Origin: Companilactobacillus huachuanensis
GTDB taxonomy: Bacteria > Bacillota > Bacilli > Lactobacillales > Lactobacillaceae
Assembly: GCF_005404815.1 (NCBI RefSeq)
Contig: NZ_BJDF01000003.1
Span: 109,646 to 173,645, forward strand
Direction of reading: 5' to 3'
Length of the DNA: 64,000 nt
In this document: in pieces, positions 38,146-48,512 of the stretch
How positions within the stretch are numbered: position 1 is the stretch's first letter
Layout: each line of letters opens with the position of its first letter
Notes under the pieces: model-generated
What the model saw: only the letters and a program-made list of their open reading frames with translations
Told to the model about the DNA's origin: nothing
The model's database searches: none
Translations under genes and position numbers: made by a program

Positions 38146-39189
38146 TTAGTCTCCTAGCTTTTGAATTGATTGACGTTTGATTAAAGTAACCGGAATAACT
38201 GTTCGTTCTGGAGCAATATAGGACGGATCATTGATGATTTTTAGTAAAATCTTAGCAGAATGTTGACCTAACGAAACAAAGTTTTGATCAATTGTCGTTA
38301 GGGCGGGATAACTAAGTTTTGAGGCCTGAATATTATCAAAGCCAACAATAGAAAGATCTTGTGGTATTTTGATATCGAAGTCACGTAGTTCATTCATTAT
38401 CTTAATCGCTACGACATCATTTTCGATGACTAAGGCAGTGATATTGTTAGCTTTAATTTGTTGGACCAAAATGGTTAAGTCTTCATCTTGTTCAAGATTG
38501 ATTTCCAAAACGGAAGGAACGACCTGTTTCTCATTTAATGCTGAAAGATATCCAAAGAATCGTGATCTGACAGAAGCTTCGGATAACTTGGGTGTGACCA
38601 TCAAATATGAGATATTCTGATGTTTATTTTTCAAGAGCTCCTTAGTTGCTAAGTAACCACCGTTGAAATTATCTGAAGTCACAGCAGGAATTGGCAAATC
38701 CTCGAAGAACTTATCTAATATGACGATAGGGACGTTATGCAGATATAAATTAGTGATGGTTTCAATCTCGTTATCCAACGTTTCAATATAATAGATGACT
38801 CCTTCGGCAGATTTTATCCGATCAATCGGTAATTTTCGAAAGACTTCATTTGTGATGGTAGTTAATTGATATTTGTCACCTAGGACTTGCAACAAACCAT
38901 TGGTGTAGTCACCAAATTCATTATTATTAGCAAAAGGGATTACGAAAATAATCTCTTTTTTTTGTGCGCTTTCTAGTTCTGCTTTCTGAACAATTGTTCC
39001 AACTCCAGCCTGTCGTGTTACCAAACCGTCATTTTCTAATTCAGTTAAAGCACGTTTGGATGTGATTCGACTAACTTGATAATCGGCAGCTAGTTGAATT
39101 TCACTTGGAAGTTTATCTCCAATTGAATACTTTTTATTAATTATGTCATCTTTTAAACTTTGATATATCAGCTTATATTTCGGTTCCAT
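38146..39189 (-). CDS. GntR-family regulator with LacI-type sensor domain
   Basis: A 347-residue AraR-like repressor. Residues 1-68 form a GntR winged helix (YSIGDKLPSEIQLAADYQVS and RKxGVGTIV-like end). Residues 75-347 form a periplasmic-binding-type effector domain with SIVGFDNIQASKLSYPALTTI. It is 2 bp upstream of the GH92 gene in the same transcript and divergent from GH125/GH38. A palindromic site TGTAAACGTATGCA lies in the intergenic region. It probably represses the alpha-mannosidase genes until a mannose-containing inducer arrives. Confidence 0.88.
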   Translation of the reverse strand: MEPKYKLIYQSLKDDIINKKYSIGDKLPSEIQLAADYQVSRITSKRALTELENDGLVTRQAGVGTIVQKAELESAQKKEIIFVIPFANNNEFGDYTNGLLQVLGDKYQLTTITNEVFRKLPIDRIKSAEGVIYYIETLDNEIETITNLYLHNVPIVILDKFFEDLPIPAVTSDNFNGGYLATKELLKNKHQNISYLMVTPKLSEASVRSRFFGYLSALNEKQVVPSVLEINLEQDEDLTILVQQIKANNITALVIENDVVAIKIMNELRDFDIKIPQDLSIVGFDNIQASKLSYPALTTIDQNFVSLGQHSAKILLKIINDPSYIAPERTVIPVTLIKRQSIQKLGD

Positions 39190-39252
39190 ATGTCCAAATC
39201 CTTTCTAATGCTTATAATATAGCACATAATTTTGAAAAAAGAACTAGTTTTT

Positions 39253-39273
39253 TGTAAACGTATGCATTATACT
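39253..39273 (+). promoter_or_regulatory. Promoter and operator candidate for GH125/GH38
   Basis: The imperfect palindrome TGTAAACGTATGCA (39253-39266) ends one base before a -10 TATACT (39268-39273). The -35 region is weak (TAGTTT). It could be the GntR operator or, with two mismatches, a cre site. Confidence 0.5.
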
Positions 39274-39310
39274 AATTGAGCAAATGATATATCAATTGGA
39301 GGATTGGAAA

Positions 39311-40603
39311 TTGACAAAGCAGATGATTTCACCAGAGATTAAACAATTCATGTCACAAGTTACAAAAAAGGCCGGTGTAGAGCATGCTGACTGGTCAAAG
39401 GTATTCAATGTTACCTATGCCAACACACTGGAGACGACAGTAAAAAAGCTTGCCGATGATGATAATTTCATCTTAACAGGAGATATTCCGGCGATGTGGC
39501 AACGTGATTCGACTTGCCAAGTACGACCATATTTAATTATGGCACAACACCTTCCAGAGGTATCTGACTTTATACGTGGAGTCATTAAGCGTCAATTTTT
39601 CAATATGAATCATGATCCATATGCAAATGCATTCAATAGTGAGCCTAATAATGCAGGGCATCAGAAGGATCACACAGAAATGACACCATGGATCTGGGAA
39701 CGTAAATTTGAAATTGATTCGCTCTGTTTCCCAGTCCAATTGGCATATCTATTATTTAAGAATACTGGTCGAATTGATCATTTTGATGCAAGTTTTGTTA
39801 GTGGTATCAAAAAAATGTTAAATGTTTTTGAAATTGAACAACATCATATGACTAAGTCAAAATATCAATTTGAAAGAGATTACGATCGACCTGAAGATAC
39901 ACTGACAAATAATGGTTTGGGGTCACCAGTTAAAGAAACAGGAATGATTTGGTCTGCCTTTCGTCCTAGTGATGACGCTTGTGTGTATGGATATTTAGTA
40001 CCAGCCAATATGTTTGCTGTTTTAGTTTTGGATTATGTCCAAGAAATTTTTGGCAGTGTTTTGAATAATACTGAAATTGTTAAACGTGCCAAAAAACTTC
40101 AGGAAGAGATTCGAGCTGGGATTGAAAAATATGGGACCACAACCAATGCTGCTGGTGAAAGAATTTACGCCTATGAGACTGATGGTTTAGGAAATTATTT
40201 GATTATGGATGATGGAAATGTTCCTAATTTATTGAGTGCTCCATATTTACATTACGTAGATTTAGACGATGCCACGTATATAAACACTAGGAAAACTATT
40301 TTAAGTTTTGAAAATCCTTATTATTATGCTGGTAAATATGGAAAGGGATTAGGTAGTCCCCACACGCCTAAGAATTATATTTGGCACATAGCTTTGGCAA
40401 TTCAAGGCTTGACGTCTAATGACCAAACAGAAAAGGCCCGTTTATTGGAAAATATGGTCCAAACAACAGCCGGCACTAATATGATGCATGAAGGATTCAA
40501 TGTTGATAACCCCAAAGAATATACACGTGAATGGTTCTCTTGGGCCAATATGATGTACTGTGAACTATTTTTAAACTATTTAGACTACAAAATTAAGGAA
40601 TAA
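39311..40603 (+). CDS. GH125 exo-alpha-1,6-mannosidase
   Basis: A 430-residue cytoplasmic enzyme of GH125 (formerly DUF1237), an (alpha/alpha)6 barrel that removes alpha-1,6-linked mannose from N-glycan cores. Typical motifs are LTGDIPAMWQRDSTCQVRPY, EPNNAGHQKDHTEM, and GMIWSAFRPSDDACVYGYLVP. I prefer the TTG start at 39311, because ggagga lies 7 bases upstream. The ATG at 39284 lies upstream of that site. Its stop overlaps the ATG of the GH38 gene, so both are one translational unit. Streptococcus pneumoniae pairs GH125, GH92 and GH38 in the same pathway. Confidence 0.92.
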   Translation: MTKQMISPEIKQFMSQVTKKAGVEHADWSKVFNVTYANTLETTVKKLADDDNFILTGDIPAMWQRDSTCQVRPYLIMAQHLPEVSDFIRGVIKRQFFNMNHDPYANAFNSEPNNAGHQKDHTEMTPWIWERKFEIDSLCFPVQLAYLLFKNTGRIDHFDASFVSGIKKMLNVFEIEQHHMTKSKYQFERDYDRPEDTLTNNGLGSPVKETGMIWSAFRPSDDACVYGYLVPANMFAVLVLDYVQEIFGSVLNNTEIVKRAKKLQEEIRAGIEKYGTTTNAAGERIYAYETDGLGNYLIMDDGNVPNLLSAPYLHYVDLDDATYINTRKTILSFENPYYYAGKYGKGLGSPHTPKNYIWHIALAIQGLTSNDQTEKARLLENMVQTTAGTNMMHEGFNVDNPKEYTREWFSWANMMYCELFLNYLDYKIKE

Positions 40604-43308
40604 TGGTAAAAAACATGAAGAAGAAAGTATTCGTCGTTTCACACAGTCACTGGGATCGTGAATGGTATATGGGATACGAACATCATCATATGCGTTTAGT
40701 TAAATTGATGGATGACTTGTTAGATTTGTTTAAAAGAGAGCCAGACTTTAACAGTTTTCATTTAGACGGTCAAACAATTATTTTGGACGATTATTTGCAA
40801 GTTAGACCAGAAAAAGAGGCTGAAATTAAAGCATTAGTCAAGCAAGGCAAATTGCAAATTGGTCCATTTTATATCTTGCAGGATGATTTCTTGATCAGTG
40901 GTGAAGCCAATGCCCGCGATATGTTGATTGGTAATCAGGATTCTAAGAAGTGGGGCAAACCAGTTGATTTAGGTTATTTCCCCGATACTTTTGGAAATAT
41001 GGGTCAGACCGCTCAAATGTTGAAATTGGCCGATTTGAAATATGCTGCCTTTGGACGTGGTGTTAAACCAACGGGTCTGAATAACCAAGTTTTTGACAAT
41101 GAAAAATATACTTCTCAATATTCTGAAATGTGGTGGAAAGGACCAGATGACTCTAAGGTCTTGAGCATTTTATTTGCTAATTGGTATAGCAATGGTAACG
41201 AAATTCCCGTTGACAAAGTCACAGCTAAAAAGTATTGGGATGAAAAACTGGCTGATGTTGAAAAGTATGCTTCAACAGATAATCTCTTGATGATGAATGG
41301 CGTTGATCACCAACCAGTGCAACAAGACGTCATTGAGGCACTGCAAGTAGCACAAGAACTTTATCCCGATTATGAATTTATTCATTCTAATTTTGACGAT
41401 TACTTAACTGCTGTATCCAAAAGCGTTCCCGCAGATTTAGGTTCAGTTGATGGAGAACTTACTAGCCAAGAAACAGATGGATGGTATACGTTGGCTAACA
41501 CAGCATCTTCTCGAGTTTATTTGAAACAGGCTAATACTAAAGTTGAACGTCAATTGGAAAATATTGCTGAACCATTGGCAACGATAGCCTATGACTCAAA
41601 AAAAGTTGACTATCCACATGACCAATTGCGTTATGCTTGGAAGACTTTATTACAAAATAATCCGCACGATAGTATTTGTGGCTGCTCAGTTGATGAAGTC
41701 CATCGCGAAATGATGACAAGATTTGAAAAGTCACAAGAAGTGGGACAATTTGTTGCTAAAGAAGCATTAGACAAAATTTCATCACAAATTGATACCACGA
41801 TTTTCCCAGAAGACAGTAAGCCGTTTGTCTTGATAAATACTAATGGCTATGAAAAATCTGAATTGAAGACAGTTGAGATTGAATGGGAGCGCGCACTATT
41901 TGCAGATGGTCGACCCGATGCTCAATTTGAAAAGATGAAGATGCTAGAACAAGAATTACCAGCATTGAAGGTTATTAATGCTAAAGGTGAAATCATTCCG
42001 TTTAACTTTGTTGGTACACAGGTGAGATTTGGTTATGACTTGCCAAAGACACAATTTAGAATTCCGTATATGGCACTGTATGTGACAGTTCAAGTCAATA
42101 TGTCGGCAATGCCAGCGTTTGCTTGGGAAACTTTGGCGTTGGTCAAGGCTGATAGTGAGCCGTTGTCTAGTAATGAATCACCTTTATTCAATCAAACCAA
42201 CAGTGTGTTAGAAAATGATTATCTGCAAGTGGTATTGAAACATGATGGCAGTTTAGACATTTTAGATAAGAAAACGAATCATCAATATAATGATCAATTG
42301 ATTCTTGAAGATACTGGTGACATTGGAAATGAATATATTTATCGTCAATCAGCTGACCAGAAGACTATTCTTTCAGCTGATAGTCCAGCAGCTGTCAAAA
42401 TTATTAGCAACAATAGTTTGGGTGCTGAGATTGAATTAATTCAAACGATGAACCTACCAGTTTCGGCCGATGAACGCTTAGCATACGAACAACAAGCAGT
42501 GATTGATATTACCAAACGTATTGCTAATCGTTCGGAGAGAACTGTGCCAGTTACTTTTACAACGACTATTACAATGTCAAAGGATTCAGATCAGTTGAAC
42601 TTTAAGACGTCGTTTAATAATCAAGTTAAAGATCATCGTGTGCGAGTATTGTTTAAGACTAACTTGAAAACCGACAATCACGTAGCAGAGTCAATTTATG
42701 AGGTGGTTGAACGCCTTAATAACGTTAACGATACATGGAAAAATCCAACTAATCCCCAGCATGAACAGGCATTTGTTAATGTTCATGATGATAATAACGG
42801 AGTGACAGTAGGAAACTTTGGTTTGAATGAATACGAAATTCTCCCTGATGATAATACAATTGCAATCACATTATTACGTTGTACCGGCGAAATGGGTGAT
42901 TGGGGTTATTTTGAAACTCCAGAGGCACAGTGCTTAGGCGAATACTCTGGTGAATATAGTCTGACATTTCAAGATGGATCCGAGGGAAGTCAGATTGATT
43001 CATATCAAAAAGCTCGAAATAATCAAGTCGACATTCAATCAATTCAAACAGGAATTCACTCTGGAAATAGAAAACCAGTTGATGCTTTTATTACTTTGAT
43101 TGCTGAAAACTTAGCCATAACAAGTTTGAAACAGTCAGAAGATGGTAAAAATAATATTTTACGTGGCTACAATTTGACGAATAAGGAATCAAACGTTGAA
43201 TCTAATATGTTACCAAATGCTGATACAGTCAACTTCTTAGAAGAAAGTATCGCTGACAGGGATGTTAAAATATTAGGCCCAGTTGAAATCAGAACTTATA
43301 AGTTTTAG
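40603..43308 (+). CDS. GH38 alpha-mannosidase
   Basis: A 901-residue cytoplasmic alpha-mannosidase. The N-terminal zinc-binding motif is VVSHSHWDREWY. GYFPDTFGNMGQ carries the nucleophile Asp region, and NNPHDSICGCSVDEVH carries the third zinc ligand. Beta-sandwich domains fill residues 390-901. Relatives remove alpha-1,3 mannoses or act on mannosylglycerate-6-P; context favours N-glycan mannoses. The ATG at 40603 overlaps the GH125 stop (taATG) and aagga lies upstream; a second ATG four codons later is possible. A repeat copy starts 7 bp after the stop. Confidence 0.92.
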   Translation: MVKNMKKKVFVVSHSHWDREWYMGYEHHHMRLVKLMDDLLDLFKREPDFNSFHLDGQTIILDDYLQVRPEKEAEIKALVKQGKLQIGPFYILQDDFLISGEANARDMLIGNQDSKKWGKPVDLGYFPDTFGNMGQTAQMLKLADLKYAAFGRGVKPTGLNNQVFDNEKYTSQYSEMWWKGPDDSKVLSILFANWYSNGNEIPVDKVTAKKYWDEKLADVEKYASTDNLLMMNGVDHQPVQQDVIEALQVAQELYPDYEFIHSNFDDYLTAVSKSVPADLGSVDGELTSQETDGWYTLANTASSRVYLKQANTKVERQLENIAEPLATIAYDSKKVDYPHDQLRYAWKTLLQNNPHDSICGCSVDEVHREMMTRFEKSQEVGQFVAKEALDKISSQIDTTIFPEDSKPFVLINTNGYEKSELKTVEIEWERALFADGRPDAQFEKMKMLEQELPALKVINAKGEIIPFNFVGTQVRFGYDLPKTQFRIPYMALYVTVQVNMSAMPAFAWETLALVKADSEPLSSNESPLFNQTNSVLENDYLQVVLKHDGSLDILDKKTNHQYNDQLILEDTGDIGNEYIYRQSADQKTILSADSPAAVKIISNNSLGAEIELIQTMNLPVSADERLAYEQQAVIDITKRIANRSERTVPVTFTTTITMSKDSDQLNFKTSFNNQVKDHRVRVLFKTNLKTDNHVAESIYEVVERLNNVNDTWKNPTNPQHEQAFVNVHDDNNGVTVGNFGLNEYEILPDDNTIAITLLRCTGEMGDWGYFETPEAQCLGEYSGEYSLTFQDGSEGSQIDSYQKARNNQVDIQSIQTGIHSGNRKPVDAFITLIAENLAITSLKQSEDGKNNILRGYNLTNKESNVESNMLPNADTVNFLEESIADRDVKILGPVEIRTYKF

Positions 43309-43315
43309 TGTTTAC

Positions 43316-43515
43316 TATTCCGTCTCCAGGGCTGAGAATATTCACCTGCTATGCGGACCGATCCGAGCCTGAGAAGCGGTCTCGAATCTCGGCTTGGAGA
43401 CCTTCCACAGACCGGAAAGTCTCCAAACACGCCCGGTGGTGTAAGAACGGCAAATGTCGCTGTCCTAACGCCACACTCACAGCAGGTAAATATTCTCAGT
43501 CCTTACGACCAGTTT
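43316..43515 (-). repeat. Dispersed structured repeat, diverged subtype
   Basis: The outer stem is gctgagaatattcacctgct with agcaggtaaatattctcagt. On the minus strand the first hairpin is gtggcgttaggacagc opposite gccgttcttacaccac, a new sequence that still pairs and keeps the family's fixed mismatches. It lies directly behind the GH38 stop codon. Confidence 0.82.
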
Positions 43516-43693
43516 GTCCGTTTTATTAGACATGATAATTTTTGATGAATTCAGATTTTTGGTAATATTAATATTTAATATACATGGCGTTAGTCGATAA
43601 TTAATTACAAATATTCACATCCATTGTATTTTGGAATTTAAAATATTCCAGATATAAAAGCAATTGAATATTTATACATTCAATTAATGACGA
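43516..43693. other. AT-rich spacer between two repeat copies
   Basis: No gene, promoter or repeat was recognised apart from AT-rich sequence between the two oppositely oriented repeat copies. Confidence 0.5.
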
Positions 43694-43914
43694 TTAATTA
43701 GTCGGAAGAGCTGGGAAATATTTGTGTGCCGTGGAAGTGTTGTTATGGCTTTAGCCATTACAATACCGGGCGTGTTTGGAGACTTGACGAACTATGTCAA
43801 GGCTTCAAACCGAGGCTCGAGACCGCTTCCCAGACTCGAACCGTTCCGCACAGCTAGTAAATATTTCCCAGCTCTGGAGACGGCATATTTAACTAAACTT
43901 TCAACCTTTAGTTA
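43694..43914 (+). repeat. Dispersed structured repeat with right inverted end
   Basis: The outer stem is gagctgggaaatattt with aaatatttcccagctc, fully paired with a sequence different from other copies. The first hairpin is ttgttatggc with gccattacaa. The copy closes with the complete right end CTTTCAACCTTTAGTT at 43899-43914. Confidence 0.87.
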
Positions 43915-43968
43915 TTTAGTAATAGTGTACAAAAATAGCAGATGATTTTAGTTGTTTTGTATTTTTAA

Positions 43969-43982
43969 TGTAAGCGTTTTTT
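43969..43982 (+). promoter_or_regulatory. cre-like site upstream of the MsmK-type gene
   Basis: TGTAAGCGTTTTTT matches the CcpA cre consensus in its left half and centre. The same TGTAAGCG core recurs upstream of the PucR-like gene and the sugar ABC operon. Confidence 0.5.
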
Positions 43983-44045
43983 GAATAAAATGGGTATATC
44001 AATTAAAGACAAACAAATATAAATAAATTGTGAGAGGCCCAAATT

Positions 44046-45155
44046 ATGGTAGAAATTGACTTAAATCATATTTATAAGAAATATGCTAACGCTGAAGAAG
44101 ACGCTTATGCCGTTTCAGATTTTGACTTACATATTAAGGACAAAGAATTCATCGTTTTCGTTGGTCCATCAGGATGTGGTAAATCAACGACGCTTCGAAT
44201 GATTGCTGGTTTGGAAGATATTTCTGAAGGTGAATTGATCATCGACGGTAAGTATGAAAACAATACGGCACCAAAAGACCGTGATATTGCCATGGTTTTC
44301 CAAAACTACGCATTGTACCCACATATGACAGTATTTAATAATATGGCTTTTGGATTAAAGTTGCGTAAATACGATAAAGATAAGATTGAGAAAAAAGTTA
44401 ATTACGCTGCTGAAGTATTAGGACTAGAAGAATACCTTGATCGAAAGCCCGCCGCTTTATCAGGTGGTCAAAGACAACGTGTTGCTTTAGGTAGAGCTAT
44501 CGTGCGTGATGCGCCAATTTTTCTAATGGATGAACCATTATCTAACTTGGATGCCAAGTTACGTGTTAACATGCGTGCTGAAATTGCTCGTCTGCATCAA
44601 AGACTCAACACAACAACAATCTATGTTACTCATGATCAAACTGAAGCTATGACGATGGCTGATCGAATCGTTGTTATGTCAATGGGTGAGGTTCAACAAA
44701 TCGGAACTCCCCATGAAGTTTATGCAACACCTAAGAACAAGTTTGTGGCCGGATTTATCGGATCACCAGCTATGAATTTCTTTGAAGTTGAATATAAAGA
44801 TGGCATGATTGCTGATGGACAAGGCTTGAAGTTGAAAGTTCCTGAAGGACGAGCCAAAGTTTTGGATGAAAAAGGCTACGATGGTAAACGTATTACTTTG
44901 GGATTGCGTCCAGAAGATATTCATGCCGAAGTTGCCGTTGAGGAAGTTTGGCCCGAATCAACAGTTAATTGTGAAGTTGTCGTATCGGAATTGTTAGGTG
45001 CAACGTCAATGCTATATTCAAAAATTGATGGTACGGAATTCGTGGCCATTGTTGACGCTCGTGACTATCACAAACCAGGTGATAATGTAGATTTGACATT
45101 CGATTTAAACAAGGCACATTTCTTTGATGATGAAACGGAAGAAGCAATCCGTTAG
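44046..45155 (+). CDS. msmK: MsmK/UgpC-type ABC transporter ATPase for sugars
   Basis: A 369-residue CUT1-family ATPase. Walker A is GPSGCGKST, the signature is [14 protein letters not shown] and Walker B is [17 protein letters not shown]-terminal TOBE regulatory domain follows ([10 protein letters not shown]). Such ATPases energise several oligosaccharide importers. The sugar permease operon at 60.2-63.7 kb lacks an ATPase gene, so this protein is the likely engine, as MsmK is in streptococci. It is monocistronic and preceded by a cre-like site. The start has gagaggcccaaatt upstream. Confidence 0.92.
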   Translation: MVEIDLNHIYKKYANAEEDAYAVSDFDLHIKDKEFIVFVGPSGCGKSTTLRMIAGLEDISEGELIIDGKYENNTAPKDRDIAMVFQNYALYPHMTVFNNMAFGLKLRKYDKDKIEKKVNYAAEVLGLEEYLDRKPAALSGGQRQRVALGRAIVRDAPIFLMDEPLSNLDAKLRVNMRAEIARLHQRLNTTTIYVTHDQTEAMTMADRIVVMSMGEVQQIGTPHEVYATPKNKFVAGFIGSPAMNFFEVEYKDGMIADGQGLKLKVPEGRAKVLDEKGYDGKRITLGLRPEDIHAEVAVEEVWPESTVNCEVVVSELLGATSMLYSKIDGTEFVAIVDARDYHKPGDNVDLTFDLNKAHFFDDETEEAIR

Positions 45156-45172
45156 TAATTGAAGATGAATTA

Positions 45173-45310
45173 AGGTAAATATTCTCAGCCCTTCCGACTA
45201 ATTTATCATTTTGTGTCGGGAACAATAAACTGAAGACCTCTGATTATTTAGATAAATTAGTTTAAGGACTATAACAACAAATCTTTTACCTTTCAGCCTT
45301 CAGGCATTAA
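45173..45310 (-). repeat. Dispersed repeat, left half only
   Basis: It begins inside the outer stem (gtaaatattctcagcccttc) and continues through the left domain to ttacctttcagccttcag. The hairpin core and right end are missing. It follows the msmK stop by 17 bp. Confidence 0.72.
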
Positions 45311-45350
45311 GGCAAGTAGACGAGTAATTCGATTTGTTGATTGATTAGAA

Positions 45351-45662
45351 TCTGAAGGTTGAAAGGTGAAAAAGTGATATAAACAGTGCTCTGATAGTCC
45401 TAAAGTAAATTTATTTAAATAGCAAAAGAAAACAATTAGACATTCGTATTATTAAAAAACTAGTTGGAAGAGCTGAAAGTATTCATTTGCAGCGAAAGTG
45501 GCGTTATTGCTTCAGCAATTACACCACCGGGCGTGTTGGAGACTTACCGTTTTTTGGTAAGGCTTCAACCGAGATTCGAGACCGTTTTTTGGCTCGGATC
45601 GTACCGCGCAGCATATGAATGCTTTCAGCTCTGGAAACGGCATAGCTCATCAGCCTTTAGTT
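45351..45662 (+). repeat. Dispersed structured repeat, full-length copy with both ends
   Basis: The left end is tctgaaggttgaaaggtg, followed by the AT-rich left domain, the hairpin core (45466-45645), and the right end cagcctttagtta. The outer stem is gagctgaaagtattcat with atgaatgctttcagctc. This 312-bp copy shows the element's full length best. Confidence 0.87.
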
Positions 45663-45668
45663 AGAATT

Positions 45669-45731
45669 AAAAAGAAGTCTGTTTTTCACTTTTAGCCCCG
45701 GAAATTTGAAAGTGAGAAATGACTTCTTTTT
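45669..45731. terminator. Long terminator hairpin
   Basis: aaaaagaagtc and gacttcttttt close a hairpin whose inner arms tttcacttt and aaagtgagaa also pair. It isolates the PucR-like gene from upstream transcription. Confidence 0.72.
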
Positions 45732-45736
45732 GTTAT

Positions 45737-45800
45737 CTAGAATTTAGACAATAAAACTAGAATTTGTAACTTAATTTACTATTTATGTAAGCGTTACAAT
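45737..45800 (+). promoter_or_regulatory. Activator-type promoter of the PucR-like gene, shared layout
   Basis: CTAGAATTTAGAC (45737) and CTAGAATTTGTAAC (45757) are direct repeats 20 bp apart. TATGTAAGCG follows 26 bp after the second TAG, and -10 TACAAT is at 45795-45800. No good -35 is present. The transporter promoter at 60.2 kb has the same elements at identical spacing. Confidence 0.65.
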
Positions 45801-45882
45801 TTTAACTGTTAAGAAAATATTATTGAGATGATTTAGTAAATACAAAGACAGAGCATAATCATTATGAATGGTGGTGGGTTTT

Positions 45883-46740
45883 ATGGTAGGAAGCGTAGCA
45901 AAATTTTTAGAACTATATCCAAGTGCCAAACTGACTACAGAGCCAGTATCAAATGCGACTAGCTTTAATTGTTTGATTGCTGGTCAATGGATCAATGTTG
46001 ATAAAAGTAGTTTGACCGAACCAGAAAGATTTCTATTGTCATTGATGAGCCAGGGTGATGCTTCGAAAGCAGTTCAAAATAATTGGTGGCAATTTTTGAC
46101 TGGAAAATCCGATGACCATCCCACAATGAATAAAAACGTGCGAATTATACAGTTTGAAATTCAAAAAAATGAAACTAAGAAGGATTCTTTTGAATGGTTA
46201 AAAGTCTTTCGAGAAACTTTTGATGATGTAGTGGACAGTTTTCTGATCAGTAATAATTCCGGCATATTGATTGAAAAGGAATCAGCTAGTTGTATGGACA
46301 AAGAGAATGTCCAACAAATGGTTCAGTTGCTAGATTCAGATTTTTACACAAATAGTAATGTCTACATCGGTCAGTTTTGGTCTGTTGATGAAAAGCTCCC
46401 CAATATTTTTAAAGTTGAAAGACGTCTCTTTAATAAATCGGTTGAGATGCGGGAACGAGTTAATAATCTTTCAACGGTTGTTTTAGATTTTTTAGTTGAA
46501 CAAAATCTAAAAAACACTGATTTATTTGAAAGTTTACGAGAAAAAATTGAAATTGATCATCGGTCGACACAAATGATTGATGCCTTATATCGGTGCGATT
46601 CCAATTTGGCAAAGACCTCAAAAATGTTGTTCTTACATCGTAATACGTTACTTTATAGAATTGAAAAGTTTTATGAACAGACAGGATTTGATTTAAAAGA
46701 CCGTGACGATTTGGTTTTATGTTTTCTATTGTTGAAGTAA
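45883..46740 (+). CDS. PucR/CdaR-like regulator, likely activator of the N-glycan genes
   Basis: A 285-residue protein. The C-terminal 60 residues are a PucR-type helix-turn-helix (DALYRCDSNLAKTSKMLFLHRNTLLYRIEKF). The N-terminal 220 residues match no domain I recognise and contain no membrane helix. I choose ATG 45883, because ggtggtggg lies just upstream; an in-frame ATG 15 bases earlier lacks a site. PucR-like proteins usually activate a nearby catabolic operon. Its own promoter and that of the ABC operon at 60.2 kb share a twin 20-bp-spaced motif, which suggests it binds both. Confidence 0.75.
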   Translation: MVGSVAKFLELYPSAKLTTEPVSNATSFNCLIAGQWINVDKSSLTEPERFLLSLMSQGDASKAVQNNWWQFLTGKSDDHPTMNKNVRIIQFEIQKNETKKDSFEWLKVFRETFDDVVDSFLISNNSGILIEKESASCMDKENVQQMVQLLDSDFYTNSNVYIGQFWSVDEKLPNIFKVERRLFNKSVEMRERVNNLSTVVLDFLVEQNLKNTDLFESLREKIEIDHRSTQMIDALYRCDSNLAKTSKMLFLHRNTLLYRIEKFYEQTGFDLKDRDDLVLCFLLLK

Positions 46741-47394
46741 TACATTTAGATTCATTTCTATCAAGTAAATTTGCTGATTTATTTTTAAATAAAATCTTAC
46801 TAAATTATTACTTTTTACACTTTGGGTTAAGAGCCATTCATTGTTATCAATTATGGTCAAGATAACACCCTCCTGACCATTCCGAAGACCTTTTACGTGA
46901 AATGGATTACATTGGGGAAAAAACTAATTAAGTGATTCAGAATATATCATTTGTTCATAACGTGTAAAAGATGTATTAATTGAAAAAAGTAGAGTTTGTT
47001 CTGTCGTCAAGCAAATTAAAATCAGTAGTATATGGAATTATGAAGGCGTCCTGAATAACTGAAATGTATAACCGTATTCAAAAGGGAGTACTAGCAAATG
47101 AAAATGTAAAAAAATAAATAACGATATAATATGAACTAGAAACGATGATGGACTTATGAGTTGTTGAATAATAGGCCAAAATGCATGATAAAGTATTGAT
47201 TATGGTAGTATGAAAAATGATTCTTTCTCAAGTTTGACTTTATGAGTATTCAAGTTAATAGGGAATTTTATTTTATTTATTGAAAAAATAGCGAATATAA
47301 AAACAAAATTCTGTAATGAATATGTGTATTTATCAAATATTATGCAAGAATTGATAGTATATTACCAACCATTGATGAATTATAAGCCATAGTC
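46741..47394. other. Non-coding, AT-rich region left of the IS66 element
   Basis: All frames are short and none has a convincing start or family similarity. It may contain decayed genes, but nothing could be identified. Confidence 0.5.
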
Positions 47395-47474
47395 GTAAGC
47401 GCCGGATTATGAAGTACTGATAAATGGAACGACAAAAAGACAACCATCGTTGATATTTCCGGTTGGTTGCCTTT

Positions 47475-48512
47475 TTATTTGCAATTTAATTGGACCGTGG
47501 GTGACCACGGTATGTAATCCATCAACGTTTGGTGATCTACGAACGTCAAGTTGGGGATTTCAGTGAACAAATAATTAAGATATTTTCGAGTATCCAAGCC
47601 CTGTAGTTCTGCTGTTTTCATGATACTTAGAATCACGCCATTAGAATGGGCTCCTTTCAAACTTTTTGAAAAAGCCCATTTTTACGTCCCATAACTAACT
47701 CTTTAATCATTCGTTCAGCTTTATTGTTCGAAAATTCTAAACGTCCATCTTTTAAAACTTCCATGATTCCTGAACGTTGTTTTGCTGCATAATTCGCAGC
47801 TAGACCTAGTTTTGAATTTTGCATTGCATCCAAATTATTTAGCCATTCCCAGAACTCATCCATTACCGGTTTCAATTCATTTTCTCAGTGAGCCAACCGC
47901 TCCTCTGGAGCAGGTCTCGCCATTTCTTTTCCAATTGAAGCATCTTTTGCCAATATGAGTAACCGATGTATGCTGGACTGGATTTACTAGGTTTCTTTTT
48001 GCTATGGTTAGCCTCATAAAACTTACGCCGAATATGTGCGGCGCAAGCAACCAGTGTCACGTCTGGTAGAAGAGAGTATGCTCCCCAACCATCACAATTC
48101 AGATATCCTGTGAAACCGTCTAAGAATTTCAATGGAACTTCATGTTCCCGTGATTCAGCGTGATAGTATAAAACGACTTGTCGTTTTTCCATCTTTCCCG
48201 AACAAAACAGCCAGTAATAAGTTTTGGCTTTGTTACTTTTAATAACCTGATAGCTGGTTTCATCAGCGTGAATAATATCCTGTTTAACAAGTTTTTCATG
48301 TAATACATCATATATTAATTGAAGAACTTGTTTACTGCTGATTACTTGCCAATTACAGATATTATCTCGGTTAATATCAAGTCCTAATGACTTCCAATAT
48401 TTTTCCCGCCTATAGGCGGGAACCTTCTGTTGAAACTTTTGAATAATGGTTTCAGTTACGATTGAACTCGAGTCTAAACTGTTTGATATTAATGGTTTAG
48501 GAACAGGGGGGG
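47475..48512 (-). pseudogene. IS66 transposase tnpC, truncated and frameshifted
   Basis: The first segment reads KYWKSLGLDINRDNICNWQV, then HADETSYQVIKSNKAKTYYW and FTGYLNCDGWGAYSLLP, which belong to the DDE core. Frame changes near 47872 and 47657 separate it from AERMIKELVMGRKNGLF and from the C-terminal AHSNGVILSIMKTAELQGLD. The N-terminal 150 residues or so, with the coiled coil and zinc motif, are missing. It cannot be functional. Confidence 0.82.

Noticed and set aside
45883..46740. The regulator as a classical PucR with an N-terminal purine-sensing domain
   Set aside because: Only the C-terminal helix-turn-helix fits. The N-terminal part lacks recognisable PucR motifs, and context points to glycan use.
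46741..47394. Hidden gene or RNA in the AT-rich gap
   Set aside because: No frame with a plausible start or similarity was seen, and no hairpin with conserved features stood out.
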